From NCBI GenBank assembly GCA_021650895.1, contig CP091278.1, positions 2,323,659 through 2,387,658 on the forward strand: a stretch of 64,000 nt of DNA. Direction: 5' to 3'. Positions 1 to 8,897 of the stretch are shown here, in pieces. This DNA is from Candidatus Jettenia sp. (GTDB lineage: Bacteria > Planctomycetota > Brocadiia > Brocadiales > Brocadiaceae). Numbering within the stretch: the first letter of the stretch is position 1; the number at the start of each line of letters is the position of its first letter. A model generated the notes under the pieces. The model made no database searches. It worked only from the letters and a program-made list of their open reading frames with translations, and was not told the DNA's origin. A program made the position numbers and the translations under genes.

Positions 1-2
1 CA

Positions 3-1097
3 CTCATATATGTTCTGGGAATAGCTGTCGTTTATGCTTCTCTGGGTGTTATTGCTGCTTCTACCGGAGCATTATTTGGCACAGCTCTGCAAAGTCCCTG
101 GGTCATAGGATTCGTGGTGGTGGTGTTTGTAGCGCTTGCCCTGAGTATGTTCGGACTCTATACCTTGCGGGTCCCATCCTTTATCTCTGATCGGCTGGGA
201 ACAAAGACAGGAAAGGGTTTTATTGGGGTCTTCATTATGGGGTTAATTTCGGGAATTGTTGCCTCGCCATGTATCGGCCCCGTACTCGCCAGTCTATTGG
301 TCTATATTGCCAGCACAGGAAATAAATTCCTGGGGTTCTGGATGCTCTTTATTTTTGCCTGGGGATTGGGAGTGCCTCTCATTGTATTGGGAACCTTTTC
401 AGGCGCTATAAAGACATTACCAAAATCAGGTGAATGGATGGTAACCGTAGAAAGGATATTTGGATTACTTTTACTTGGAGTTGCCTTGTATTATGTAAGA
501 TTCATTATATCAGAAAACATCTTTATCATTATTCTGGGATTGTTTTTAATTATTACCGGTGTGTTCTCAGGGGGTTTTGACCGATTGACCAACGAAAGCA
601 CTACCTTCCAGCGAGCAAGGAAGGCCTTTGGTCTCATAGCCTTTATCTTCGGAACATATTTCCTTGTAGGACATCTCATAATCAGAGGGTTTATTTTACC
701 ACCTTTCTCAACATCAACATCTACCCAGGTAGAAACAACAAAGGAGAAGATCGATTGGATATTCGATGAAGAGAAGGGACTACAACAAGCCAAAGCAAGT
801 GATAAGATGGCAATGATTGATTTTTGGGCATCGTGGTGTGCGGCCTGTATAGAGCTCGATAAACTTACCTATACAAATCCGGAGGTTATCGAAGAATTAA
901 AAACATTGGTAAATATCAAGATTGATAGCACTAATACGAACGATCCAAGAGTTAAACAGCTTTGGAATAAATATGGAATTGTAGGCCTGCCTACGGTAGT
1001 ATTTGTCAATAAGGACGGAACGGTACTCAAAGATAAAACTATTACAGGCTTTGTCAATGCTCAGGAATTTCTGCAAATCTTAAAAGATCTGGAATAA
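3..1097 (+). CDS. Thiol:disulfide interchange protein, DsbD-like (5' end outside window)
   Basis: The reading frame is open from the window edge, so the N-terminus is missing. The visible part has about seven hydrophobic helices of the CcdA/DsbD electron-transfer domain. The SPCIGPVLA stretch near base 270 carries the conserved proline-flanked cysteine. A C-terminal periplasmic thioredoxin domain follows, with the redox motif WCAAC near bases 833-848 and the cis-proline loop GLPTVV near 985. DsbD-type proteins carry electrons from cytoplasmic thioredoxin across the membrane to periplasmic thiol reductases, often for cytochrome c maturation. The TlpA-like gene 250 bp downstream would be a plausible partner. 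Identification of the family is secure; the exact substrate is inferred. Confidence 0.9.
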   Translation, partial: LIYVLGIAVVYASLGVIAASTGALFGTALQSPWVIGFVVVVFVALALSMFGLYTLRVPSFISDRLGTKTGKGFIGVFIMGLISGIVASPCIGPVLASLLVYIASTGNKFLGFWMLFIFAWGLGVPLIVLGTFSGAIKTLPKSGEWMVTVERIFGLLLLGVALYYVRFIISENIFIIILGLFLIITGVFSGGFDRLTNESTTFQRARKAFGLIAFIFGTYFLVGHLIIRGFILPPFSTSTSTQVETTKEKIDWIFDEEKGLQQAKASDKMAMIDFWASWCAACIELDKLTYTNPEVIEELKTLVNIKIDSTNTNDPRVKQLWNKYGIVGLPTVVFVNKDGTVLKDKTITGFVNAQEFLQILKDLE

Positions 1098-1170
1098 ATA
1101 TACGGGCACTACAATTTACCATAGTATCTATCAATCTTCTTTACCTTGCATGTATAAAAATTTCAATTCT

Positions 1171-1244
1171 GTAGGGCAACCCTTCAGGATTGCCAGCCCT
1201 GACACTTATTCAAAAGGCGAAGCAAGGCTAAGGCCTTGCTCTAC
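1171..1244. repeat. R1 two-hairpin repeat
   Basis: First hairpin GTAGGGCAACCCTTCAGG followed by a second, oppositely built hairpin around AAGGCTAAGGCCTTGC, ending in CTAC. It is preceded by the TTTCAATTCT flank seen at other copies. It lies between the DsbD-like and TlpA-like genes. Confidence 0.85.
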
Positions 1245-1343
1245 ATCTTAAAGTTATTGAAGGTCTGTTTTAATCATAGAAAGATTTTTTGAGGTTGAGA
1301 TCTTACATTATCTTACGAATATTTTTTACACAAGGAGCACTTT

Positions 1344-1841
1344 ATGAATAAAAAAATAGCTAGATATCTTTGTTTTACTTTTTTATTTGCAACGATCTTA
1401 ATGGCTGTTTCAACAACTTCTTATGCGGAAGATACTATTAAGGAGATAAAACTTGCGGAATTACATACTTTACTCGAGAACAATAAGGGCAAGGTGATAG
1501 TTCTTAATTTGTGGGCAACATGGTGTTCACCCTGCAGGAAAGAGATACCGGGATTTATCAGTCTTTATAAAAAATATAAGGATAAGGGCCTGGAAATTAT
1601 TGGTATTGCCTTTGATGAAAATGGGTCAAAGGTTGTTCCTCCATTCATAAAAAAATTGAATATAAATTATCCCATTTACCTTAGTGGTGGCGATATCGGC
1701 CCCGCATATAATCTCGAAGCTTATCCAACTACTATTATTTACAATAAAAATGGCAGCATGGTTAATCAGCATGCTGGTTACGTATCGGAGCAAGAGCTTG
1801 AGGATGAACTGAGTACATTACTAAAAGATCAGCAAAAATAA
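1344..1841 (+). CDS. Exported thioredoxin-like protein, TlpA/ResA type
   Basis: 165 residues. The N-terminus is a Sec signal peptide with a basic start, a hydrophobic core and a predicted cut after SYA near residue 28. A single thioredoxin fold follows, with the redox motif WATWCSPCRKE (CxxC) near residue 58 and the cis-proline loop AYPTTI near 130. A good ribosome site (AAGGAG, 1335-1340) fixes the start. Proteins of this type reduce periplasmic disulfides, classically the haem-binding cysteines of apocytochrome c. Together with the DsbD-like gene upstream it makes a periplasmic reducing pair. ResA, TlpA and CcmG cannot be told apart here. Confidence 0.88.
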   Translation: MNKKIARYLCFTFLFATILMAVSTTSYAEDTIKEIKLAELHTLLENNKGKVIVLNLWATWCSPCRKEIPGFISLYKKYKDKGLEIIGIAFDENGSKVVPPFIKKLNINYPIYLSGGDIGPAYNLEAYPTTIIYNKNGSMVNQHAGYVSEQELEDELSTLLKDQQK

Positions 1842-1925
1842 AACTGATACCTGGTAAAATGATTCGTAAGGAAGAACCTCGTGTTCGCCCCTGTTGAACT
1901 ATACTAACAAATTGGAAAACTATGC

Positions 1926-2915
1926 ATGAAAGCTTCAAACACATTGCAAAAATCAAATAACCATACGCAGACAACGAGGCCGTGCAACATCCACCTGAAA
2001 CGCACGACCCTGAAAACACTTCAGATAAACGTTGGAAAATTATGCAATCAGACTTGCGAACACTGTCATGTGGATGCTGGTCCGAAGAGAACCGAGATAA
2101 TGACGGCACAGACAGCGGACCGGATATTAGACCTGCTGGCAAATACTCAATCTATAGAACTTGTGGATTTCACAGGGGGTGCTCCGGAACTGAATCCATC
2201 ATTTCGCTCTATGGTTAAACGATCCCGCTCTCTGGGACGGCGTGTTATGGACCGGTGCAATCTTACCGTGCTATCCATCGGAGGGCAGGAGGATTTGGCA
2301 GAGTTCCTGCGAGATAATCAGGTTGAGGTGGTTGCATCGTTACCCTGTTATTCCCGGGAAAATGTTGATAAACAACGCGGGAGAGGCGTCTTTGACAAGA
2401 GTATCGATGCAATACAAAAACTTAACTCCCTGGGGTATGGCCAGGAAGGAAGCGGGCTGGTACTCGATCTGGTCTTTAACCCGGGCGGGGCTTTTCTTCC
2501 ACCATCACAGGAAAAACTGGAAAAACAATACAAGGCGGAATTATGGAAGCAATTCGGAATTGTATTCAATCATTTATATGTAATAGTAAATATGCCAATC
2601 CACCGATGGGAGGAGTATTTAGAGCGCACAGGACAGAAAGAGCGTTATAGAGAACTCCTGGCTAACGCATTTAATCCTCAAACATTAGATACGGTAATGT
2701 GCAGAACACTCATCTCAATTGGATGGAACGGACAACTGTACGATTGCGATTTTAATCAGATGCTTGAAATTCCCATCGGGGGTAAACAGAGGACGCTGTG
2801 GAATATTGAGTCCTTTGAAGAGTTTAGCGAAGGCTCGATTGCTACCTCAGCCCACTGTTTTGCCTGTACTGCTGGAGCAGGGAGCAGTTGTACCGGTTCG
2901 CTAATTCATTACTGA
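1926..2915 (+). CDS. arsS: Arsenosugar biosynthesis radical SAM protein
   Basis: 329 residues. The radical SAM cluster-binding cysteines CNQTCEHC (C40, C44, C47) sit right after an INVGKLC stretch, followed by HVDAGP, the arrangement typical of the ArsS family. The C-terminus is cysteine rich (HCFACTAGAGSSC), as expected for an auxiliary cluster or substrate site. ArsS is the enzyme proposed to transfer the 5'-deoxyadenosyl group to dimethylated arsenic. The gene is 21 bp upstream of an ArsM-like methyltransferase, which supports the call. The start has no strong ribosome site, so a start a few codons downstream is possible. Confidence 0.88.
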   Translation: MKASNTLQKSNNHTQTTRPCNIHLKRTTLKTLQINVGKLCNQTCEHCHVDAGPKRTEIMTAQTADRILDLLANTQSIELVDFTGGAPELNPSFRSMVKRSRSLGRRVMDRCNLTVLSIGGQEDLAEFLRDNQVEVVASLPCYSRENVDKQRGRGVFDKSIDAIQKLNSLGYGQEGSGLVLDLVFNPGGAFLPPSQEKLEKQYKAELWKQFGIVFNHLYVIVNMPIHRWEEYLERTGQKERYRELLANAFNPQTLDTVMCRTLISIGWNGQLYDCDFNQMLEIPIGGKQRTLWNIESFEEFSEGSIATSAHCFACTAGAGSSCTGSLIHY

Positions 2916-2936
2916 AGGAGATAAGAGGCTATTATT

Positions 2937-4088
2937 ATGATAACAGAACAAGCGGTTCGGGAGCGGTATAGCGCTGCAGCAGCGCAGAAGGAAGCAGCGC
3001 TTTGCTGCCCGGTAACATACAATCCCAAATATCTGGAAGTTATTCCTAAAGAAGTACTGGATCGTGATTACGGCTGTGGCGACCCATCTCAATATCTGGC
3101 CGAGGGAGAAACAGTTCTTGATCTGGGATCCGGCGGCGGAAAAATCTGCTTTATTGCGAGCCAGGTTGTTGGCTCATCCGGAAGAGTAATTGGAGTTGAT
3201 ATGAACGACGAAATGCTTGCCCTTGCGCGCAAAGCAAACATTGAGGTCTCAAAATGTTTAGGATATGGCAACGTTGAGTTCCGGAAAGGAAAGATACAGG
3301 ATTTGCGTATCGATAGGGACTTACTTGATGCATGGTTAAAGCAAAATCCCGTAAGAAACGAAGCGGGTCTTTCCGCATTTGAATCTTACATACAACATAT
3401 GAGCGTGGCATCCCCTATGATTCCGGATGGATCGATTGATACGGTAATCAGCAACTGCGTTCTTAACCTGGTTAATCACAAAGACAAGCCATTTCTTTTT
3501 AAGGAAATTTACAGAGTACTGAAACAAGGCGGGCGCGCAGCAATCAGTGATATCGTATCAGATGAACCGATACCAATCGAGCTTCAGCAGGATACAAATT
3601 TGTGGAGTGGGTGTATCTCGGGATCGCTTCAGGAGTATGAATTTCTCAGGGCATTTGAGGATGCAGGGTTTTACGGAATCACCATTGATAAACGTGACGA
3701 GAAACCATGGCGTACCGTTAAGGGGATCGAGTTTCGAAGTATTACTGTATTGGCTTACAAAGGGAAAGAAGGACCATGCTGGGATCATAAAGAGGCCGTT
3801 GTATATAAAGGGCCATTCCGAAACGTCACCGATGACGATGGACATGAATACCCGCGCGGCGTTCGCATAGCTGTATGTCGTAAAACATTTCGCATTCTTA
3901 AACAAAAGCCATATGCAAATCACTTTGAGTTCATAAGGCCGCGAGAGGAAATCTCAGCAGAAAAGGCCCAGCCTTTCCCGTGTACCAACGAGATAATAGT
4001 CAGGTCTTCGCTCGAAACAAAGGGTGATAAATATGCTGCAGCGAATGGAGATGCCGTTTCTTGCTGTGATCCGGGAAGTTGTTGCTGA
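2937..4088 (+). CDS. arsM: Arsenite S-adenosylmethionine methyltransferase
   Basis: 383 residues. The SAM-binding motif VLDLGSGGGK lies at residues 60-69. Three cysteines match the arsenic-binding set of ArsM: C47 in DYGCGD, C174 in ISNCVLNL and C226 in SGCISGS. The protein ends in an extra cysteine-rich tail (SCCDPGSCC) that could bind As(III) or pass it on. It would methylate arsenite stepwise in the cytoplasm. A GGAGATAAGAGG stretch before the ATG provides the ribosome site. It sits between arsS and the glycosyltransferase, so it is probably cotranscribed with both. Confidence 0.9.
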   Translation: MITEQAVRERYSAAAAQKEAALCCPVTYNPKYLEVIPKEVLDRDYGCGDPSQYLAEGETVLDLGSGGGKICFIASQVVGSSGRVIGVDMNDEMLALARKANIEVSKCLGYGNVEFRKGKIQDLRIDRDLLDAWLKQNPVRNEAGLSAFESYIQHMSVASPMIPDGSIDTVISNCVLNLVNHKDKPFLFKEIYRVLKQGGRAAISDIVSDEPIPIELQQDTNLWSGCISGSLQEYEFLRAFEDAGFYGITIDKRDEKPWRTVKGIEFRSITVLAYKGKEGPCWDHKEAVVYKGPFRNVTDDDGHEYPRGVRIAVCRKTFRILKQKPYANHFEFIRPREEISAEKAQPFPCTNEIIVRSSLETKGDKYAAANGDAVSCCDPGSCC

Positions 4089-4162
4089 AGGGATTCTGTT
4101 CCATTCCACAAAAGAAGACGCAGAGACTCGAATTATACATTACCCAATACTCAAGAGAGAAC

Positions 4163-5641
4163 ATGAAATATCCAAAAATTAGCGGAACGCTCAGGGGTAT
4201 TTTGAGAGCAGGCTTTAAAATTATTTTGTGCATCAGTAGGTGCGCTGTTCGTTCGCCGAACCACAAGACAGCCAGTACGCTCATTCTTGAATTTGCAAAA
4301 TATCCAAATCCCGGCCATGTAAAAACACGACTGGCGGTAGAACTGGGCAATGAAGAGGCATGCCGGATTTACTGCAAAATGGCACAAGGAATACATCGAG
4401 AACTTCTCAAACTACAAGAACAAGGTCAAGCGAGTGTCATTGTATACGCAGATGGCGCTGATCACCATGAAATTTCCAACTGGCTTCAGGGAGCGCATGA
4501 TACATGGCTTCAACCCACAGGAGATCTTGGGCAACGATTGGAGTACGGCTTCCGCAAGGCATTCGAAATAGGTTTTCGAACCGTTCTTGCTGTTGGCACA
4601 GATTGTCCCGGCTTAACCGCAGAAAAAATGCAGAAAGCTATCGGGCATCTGGAACGATTTGATATTGCAATTATTCCATCAACAGATGGAGGGTATGTAC
4701 TCATTGGCACAAATTCTTTTCAGCAGAACCTGTTCAAAAATATTACCTGGAGCACAGATAAAGTTTTTGGGCAAACACTACAGCAGGCAAAGGCAAAAAA
4801 TTTATCAGTAGCTCTCCTTGATCCGGAAACCGATGTAGATACCGCAGAAGATTTCAAAATATTTGAGGCGGCATTAAAACCCGACGTATCTGTTATAATT
4901 CCGGTGCTCAATGATCGATGGCAATTACAAGAAACCCTTCATGCATTTTCCTGCGCTCCTAACTTAGGAGAATTTGAAGTAATCGTAGTTGATGGCGGAT
5001 CTACCGACGGTTCCAATGTCGTGGCGCACGGCTTCAATATCCGATGGTTGAGAAGCGCTCCCGGACGTGCACAACAAATGAACACCGGGGCACAATACGC
5101 ACGAGGACATTGGCTTTGGTTTCTCCACGCAGATTGCCGGCCAAGCCTTGAAACAATAAGAAAACTCCCTGGCTTTTTGCGCTCTGCAAGCCTTATGTGG
5201 GGATTTTTTAAACAACAAATATCAGACCCGTCGTTCTGGTTCCGGGTTATAGAGATGGGAAACGAATTTCGCGGGCGAATGTTAAAACTTCCCTACGGCG
5301 ATCAAGCCATTGTAGTTCGCCGCGATTTATTTTTTCAATGCGGCAGTTTCCCGCAGGTCCCTTGCCTGGAAGATGTAATCCTGTCCCGTCGTTTAGCGCG
5401 GATATGCCCTCCCACGGCAATAAATGAAAAGCTACACGTACACCCGCGACACTGGAAACCTCTTGGACCGCTTTTTACCACGATAAGGAACCTGTGTACG
5501 GTATTTCGCTTTGTCGTACTAGGACAATCTCCATCAGATTTGTTAGCATACTATTTGCAATGGAAACAGCCTCGTAATATATCTTCCGCTTCACTTCAGG
5601 ATAACATACCGAAACGCTTAATTCACGAAAGTCACCAATAA
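4163..5641 (+). CDS. Fused arsenosugar-type glycosyltransferase (CofC/DUF2064-like + GT2)
   Basis: About 492 residues from the ATG at 4163; a TTG at 4079 would overlap the upstream gene and give 520. The N-terminal half is a nucleotidyltransferase-like domain (KYPNPGHVKTRL near the start, then GTDCPGL and DGGYVLIG), the TIGR04282/DUF2064 type. The C-terminal half begins at PDVSVIIPVLND and is a family 2 glycosyltransferase (VVDGGSTDGS, FLHADCRP, GDQAIVVRR), the TIGR04283 type. These two families are commonly encoded as separate neighbours of arsM/arsS; here they are one chain. The protein presumably builds the sugar part of an arsenosugar. The exact reaction is inferred. Confidence 0.82.
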   Translation: MKYPKISGTLRGILRAGFKIILCISRCAVRSPNHKTASTLILEFAKYPNPGHVKTRLAVELGNEEACRIYCKMAQGIHRELLKLQEQGQASVIVYADGADHHEISNWLQGAHDTWLQPTGDLGQRLEYGFRKAFEIGFRTVLAVGTDCPGLTAEKMQKAIGHLERFDIAIIPSTDGGYVLIGTNSFQQNLFKNITWSTDKVFGQTLQQAKAKNLSVALLDPETDVDTAEDFKIFEAALKPDVSVIIPVLNDRWQLQETLHAFSCAPNLGEFEVIVVDGGSTDGSNVVAHGFNIRWLRSAPGRAQQMNTGAQYARGHWLWFLHADCRPSLETIRKLPGFLRSASLMWGFFKQQISDPSFWFRVIEMGNEFRGRMLKLPYGDQAIVVRRDLFFQCGSFPQVPCLEDVILSRRLARICPPTAINEKLHVHPRHWKPLGPLFTTIRNLCTVFRFVVLGQSPSDLLAYYLQWKQPRNISSASLQDNIPKRLIHESHQ

Positions 5642-5836
5642 AATCAGGAAAAAATCATGAGCGGTGGCCTGAATCATATAAATTTGTTTTCTTTTGGATC
5701 AGCATCAAGCAACGAATGGAATAACATTCATACCGTATATTTTTATAAACACATAAAACAAATCATAGATATTTGCTTTATCATTATTTAAGCAAATATA
5801 TTGAAACGCTGTATGCACAATCATACATTTTAGATA

Positions 5837-5909
5837 TAGGGCAAGACTTTAGCCTTGCTTCCCGCCAGAATATATACGCCGGGATAGCAGCCCGAAAGGG
5901 TTACCCTAC
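5837..5909. repeat. R1 two-hairpin repeat
   Basis: TAGGGCAAGACTTTAGCC hairpin followed by the partner hairpin CCCGAAAGGGTTACCCTAC. The flank GAATTGAAATTCCTAAACAT and then AAAGAGGCC...GGCGACTT follows, as at other copies. The orientation is reversed relative to the copy at 1171. Confidence 0.85.
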
Positions 5910-6437
5910 AGAATTGAAATTCCTAAACATTTAAAAGAGGCCTTTTCGGCGACTTAAAATACCTATTTTCCCGGCATTGATCTACCCTCTTCACCCCATA
6001 TGCATCAAGCTAAAATATGTAACCAATGAAGAATAACAAACCACCCATAATCTCCCTTGATTCCCCTTTAAAAAACTTATCATTACCCACAAGTTAGGTA
6101 GGGAGCGAAGGCAGAAGCAAGATAAACCACGAAGTACACGAAGAAAGAAGAACGTAGAGAAGCAAGATTTTGCGAAAGATGTAGAGACGCAAGATTTTGC
6201 GTCTTTACAATTGAGGTAGGGGTGTGTTGCTTCGCCTCAAGAAGGGATCGATTATAAAAAGAATTTATTGAGATTTGTAACTCTCTTATTCTTCGTGTAC
6301 TTCGTGTTCTTTGTGGTATTTAAAGATGTGAGTAAGGACAAGTTTTTTAAAGGGGGAAATCCCTTGTTCCCCTTTTTAAAGGGGGTAGGGGTGTGCTGCT
6401 TCATCTCGAGAGGGGATCGATCATAAAAAGAATTTAT

Positions 6438-6487
6438 TGAGACAGGATGAACAGCATTATTATTTTTATCCTGTTCATCCTGTCTCA
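6438..6487. repeat. Long perfect inverted repeat (hairpin)
   Basis: TGAGACAGGATGAACAG at 6438-6454 is mirrored by CTGTTCATCCTGTCTCA ending at 6487, a 17-bp perfect stem with a short AT-rich loop. No gene lies near enough for a clear terminator role; it is more likely one of the dispersed palindromes. Confidence 0.85.
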
Positions 6488-6692
6488 GAAAAACAAAAAT
6501 GAAAGGGATCGAGAGATGTGTTTCGAGATCAACAAAATTCTTTGGCTCTCTCCACATCAGGAAATCCTTGTTTGTATTGAGATTTAGAACTCTCTTATTC
6601 TTCATGTACTTCGTGTTCTTTGTGGTCTCCGCGAGCTTATCTTTACCCATAAGTCAGAAAGGTAAATTTGAGTATTGCGATAAGACGAAACA

Positions 6693-6815
6693 GGGTGGCA
6701 CGGGTAAGCCATGTCCCTGTATGTCTTGAACGGGGATCTTTTGTCCGTGTTGTTCGAATACATCCGTGGATAGGAAATACACCACACTGACAAACAGAGT
6801 TTGTCAGTGCCACCC
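6693..6815. repeat. R2 inverted repeat element, copy 1
   Basis: Bounded by GGGTGGCAC on the left and GTGCCACCC on the right, with an internal TGACAAACAGAGTTTGTCA palindrome next to the right end. The same arrangement recurs at 22971-23069. Confidence 0.75.
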
Positions 6816-6997
6816 AGGAATAAGCTTACAGAGCATAAAAATTTCCAGAGAGACACCTCCCGGCGAGACATCTCTTCATGGTATCCTAAAGATGTGGGTA
6901 ATGATAAGCTCCATGAGGGGGACTAAAGGAGGGTCAACACGTTTGAAATTTCTATACATTTGATTAGGCCTTCGGCAACTTTATTTGTCACCTACAC

Positions 6998-7193
6998 GTA
7001 GGGCAAGGCTTCAGCCTTGCTTCCACGCTTGAGCGTGCACGGGGGACGGCAACCCTAAACAGGCTGTCCGAGAATTCAATCGATCCACAAATGCCATACT
7101 AAATATTGTTATCATGTTAATATTTTGTCAACATATAGTATAGGATTTGTCATGTGAAAGCATTCTCGGACAGCCTGTAAAGGGTTGTCCTAC
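6998..7193. repeat. R1 two-hairpin repeat, interrupted by a MITE
   Basis: The left hairpin GTAGGGCAAGGC...GCCTTGC is intact. The right hairpin, elsewhere CAACCCTAAAGGGTTG, is split at its TAAA loop by the 118-bp insertion at 7060-7177. Confidence 0.9.
7060..7177. mobile_element. 118-bp MITE with 16-bp terminal repeats and TAAA duplication
   Basis: The ends CAGGCTGTCCGAGAAT (7060-7075) and ATTCTCGGACAGCCTG (7162-7177) are perfect inverted complements. The loop TAAA of the R1 hairpin appears on both sides (7056-7059 and 7178-7181), which is the signature of a 4-bp target-site duplication. The inside is AT rich, itself partly palindromic, and codes for nothing. A nonautonomous element moved by a DDE transposase encoded elsewhere is the simplest reading. 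Ends and duplication length are loosely IS5-like, but the family is not established. Confidence 0.85.
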
Positions 7194-7341
7194 GGAATTG
7201 AACTTCCTTAACATCAAGTTATTCTAAAAGTAGTGTATTAGATAAATTACCAAAACTATATTAGCATGGTATTAATTTTGCTTACTAACAATGCACTTTA
7301 TCTCCAAAAACACATAAGACAAACAGGAAGGAGTAGTAAAA

Positions 7342-7947
7342 ATGGCAAAAGATAAGAGAAACGTTTCAGGCATTATCACAGTAAGATCAAAAATGTCATT
7401 ACTTACAATGACTTTAATAATTGGATTTTTGTTAATTTTTGCCGCAGTTGGATCAGCAAAGGATCACGATAATAGTAAGGAACTAAGGATATTCACTGCC
7501 CTTTTAACGGGCGGACAGGAAGTTCCTGATCCGGATCGTCCCAATAATAACAGTAATGCATTTGGAGTAGCATTTATGACTTTGGATGAAAAAACAAATA
7601 TGCTCTGCTATTCAATATCCTTTACGAATGACAAATTGGTAGGAACTGAGACAGCAGCCCACTTTCACGCCCCTGCAAGACCAGGAGAAAATGCACCGAT
7701 TGTGTTTGATATTACTCCGAAAGTAAACCCTATTGGGAGTCCTAAAAATGGGTGTGTAGGCCCACTGAGGAAAAGGCAAAGAGATCAATTGAAAAATGGA
7801 TTGTTTTATATCAATATTCACAGTGGGTCTTTTCCACTCGGAGAAATCAGGGGGCAAGTTATACCGGCAGAGGATATAGATTATGATGTAGATGATAATG
7901 TACGTTTTAAGGAAAAAACCGATGGTAGTTCTGGTGAGAAGCCTTAA
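7342..7947 (+). CDS. Exported CHRD-domain protein
   Basis: 201 residues. A basic N-terminus and hydrophobic segment (about residues 17-38) look like a signal peptide or anchor. Residues 45-170 match the CHRD domain: a TGGQEVP start, a TAAHFHAPA centre and a final FPLGEIRGQV stretch. CHRD domains occur in extracellular proteins of bacteria and in chordin; their bacterial role is unknown. A strong ribosome site (GGAAGGAG) fixes the start. The gene stands alone between repeat-rich gaps. Confidence 0.85.
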   Translation: MAKDKRNVSGIITVRSKMSLLTMTLIIGFLLIFAAVGSAKDHDNSKELRIFTALLTGGQEVPDPDRPNNNSNAFGVAFMTLDEKTNMLCYSISFTNDKLVGTETAAHFHAPARPGENAPIVFDITPKVNPIGSPKNGCVGPLRKRQRDQLKNGLFYINIHSGSFPLGEIRGQVIPAEDIDYDVDDNVRFKEKTDGSSGEKP

Positions 7948-8051
7948 AAACTTCGGTGTGATTCTGCAACCCTCATGAAGGAGCAAAGAAAGTCTCCTCG
8001 CTCTACAATTCATAAAAGAGGCCTTTGGCTACTTTTGTTTTTAATCAAAAC

Positions 8052-8125
8052 GTAGGGCAAGGCTTTAGCCTTGCTTCCCTGCATGAATGTACATGGGGGA
8101 GAGCAACCCTAAAGGGTTGCCCTAC
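8052..8125. repeat. R1 two-hairpin repeat
   Basis: GTAGGGCAAGGCTTTAGCC hairpin, spacer, then CAACCCTAAAGGGTTG and CCTAC. Flanked on both sides by the AAAAGAGGCCT(T)...GGC block typical of R1. It is the intact reference for the interrupted copy at 6998-7193. Confidence 0.88.
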
Positions 8126-8173
8126 AGAATTGAAATTCCTATACATCAAAAGAGGCCTTCGGCGACTCTTTTA

Positions 8174-8239
8174 AGCCACGAATGAACATGAATCTTTTCT
8201 TTTCCTGGTATTCATGTCTATTCGTGTTCATTCGTGGCT
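8174..8239. repeat. Imperfect palindrome, AGCCACGAATG ends
   Basis: AGCCACGAATGAACATGAAT is mirrored by ATTCATGTCTATTCGTGTTC and ATTCGTGGCT. It is noncoding, in the gap after the CHRD gene. Confidence 0.75.
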
Positions 8240-8394
8240 AACTTTGAAATTCCTAAACATTTTAAGAATATTTGGCAAGCATGTTGCTTAATATTTCTAT
8301 TACTTACTCTATAAAGTAAAACAGAGTTTAGAAATATAAATCAATATAATAACCTACTATAATAGGCATTAATTTTCCTTAAAAGGAGGTTAAA

Positions 8395-8865
8395 ATGAAG
8401 AAAAAAGGAATATTAATCATTATTATTTCTCTTCTTACCCTTTCTTTATCAGCTAAGTTGTTTATTCCACGTGAAATTAACTTAAGAGGAAGCGGTGGTT
8501 GGGGAGTAGAAAATAAATATAGCAGGATGTATAATCCAAAAACTGTTGAAATCATTAAAGGAAAAGCAGCCAGTATACATGTAATTACGCCGATACGGGG
8601 AATGTATCAGGGGGTATGTGTAATGGTAAAAAATGGCAAGGAAATAATCCCTATCCATTTAGGCCCGGAATGGTACGTTGAAAATCAGGACTTGGCGGTT
8701 GAACCAAGCGATACTATTGAGATTACTGGCTCAAGAATTAATCTTGATGGAGAGTCTGCCATTATTGCCTCTGAAATAAAGAAAGGAGATAAAAGGATGG
8801 TGCTTCGAGACGACAAAGGTTTTCCACGTTGGAGCGCATGGAGAAGCGCTGTAATTAATAATTAA
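8395..8865 (+). CDS. Small exported protein of unknown function, OB-fold-like
   Basis: 156 residues with a clear signal peptide (basic start, hydrophobic core, end near residue 20) and a strong ribosome site (AAAGGAGG). The mature part has a KGKAASIHVITPIRG... / IPIHLGPEWY / DTIEITGSRI / IIASEIKKGD pattern of beta strands, resembling small periplasmic OB-fold proteins that sit near redox genes. The conserved GPEWY and FPRWSAWR stretches look functional. I do not know the role. The broken membrane protein just downstream (32 bp) may be cotranscribed. Confidence 0.7.
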   Translation: MKKKGILIIIISLLTLSLSAKLFIPREINLRGSGGWGVENKYSRMYNPKTVEIIKGKAASIHVITPIRGMYQGVCVMVKNGKEIIPIHLGPEWYVENQDLAVEPSDTIEITGSRINLDGESAIIASEIKKGDKRMVLRDDKGFPRWSAWRSAVINN

Positions 8866-8897
8866 AGAGAAATGTGTTTCTTTTGAGGATTTCCTCT

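Larger units (their letters stand above)
5642..7341. other. 1.7-kb gene-free, repeat-packed intergenic region
   Basis: No credible gene was found on either strand; open frames here translate repeats. It contains an R1 element (5837-5909), an approximate 58-bp direct repeat (6216-6274 and 6386-6442, roughly 85-90% identical by eye), two copies of a CTCTCTTATTCTTC block (about 6284 and 6592), a long hairpin (6438-6487), an R2 element (6693-6815) and an R1 copy split by a MITE (6998-7193). Confidence 0.8.
7948..8394. other. Gap holding an R1 repeat and a CCACGAAT-type palindrome
   Basis: No gene seen. Two repeats, listed separately, account for about a third of it. The last 130 bases are AT rich and lead to a strong ribosome site (AAAGGAGG) for the next gene. 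Confidence 0.7.

Noticed and set aside
6252-6729. Open frames of 76-132 codons on both strands
   Set aside because: They translate direct repeats and palindromes (ENTKYMKNKR-like strings) and show no protein character.
8462-8482. parS-like sequence TTCCACGTGAAATT
   Set aside because: It lacks the outer TGT/ACA bases of parS and lies in a coding region.
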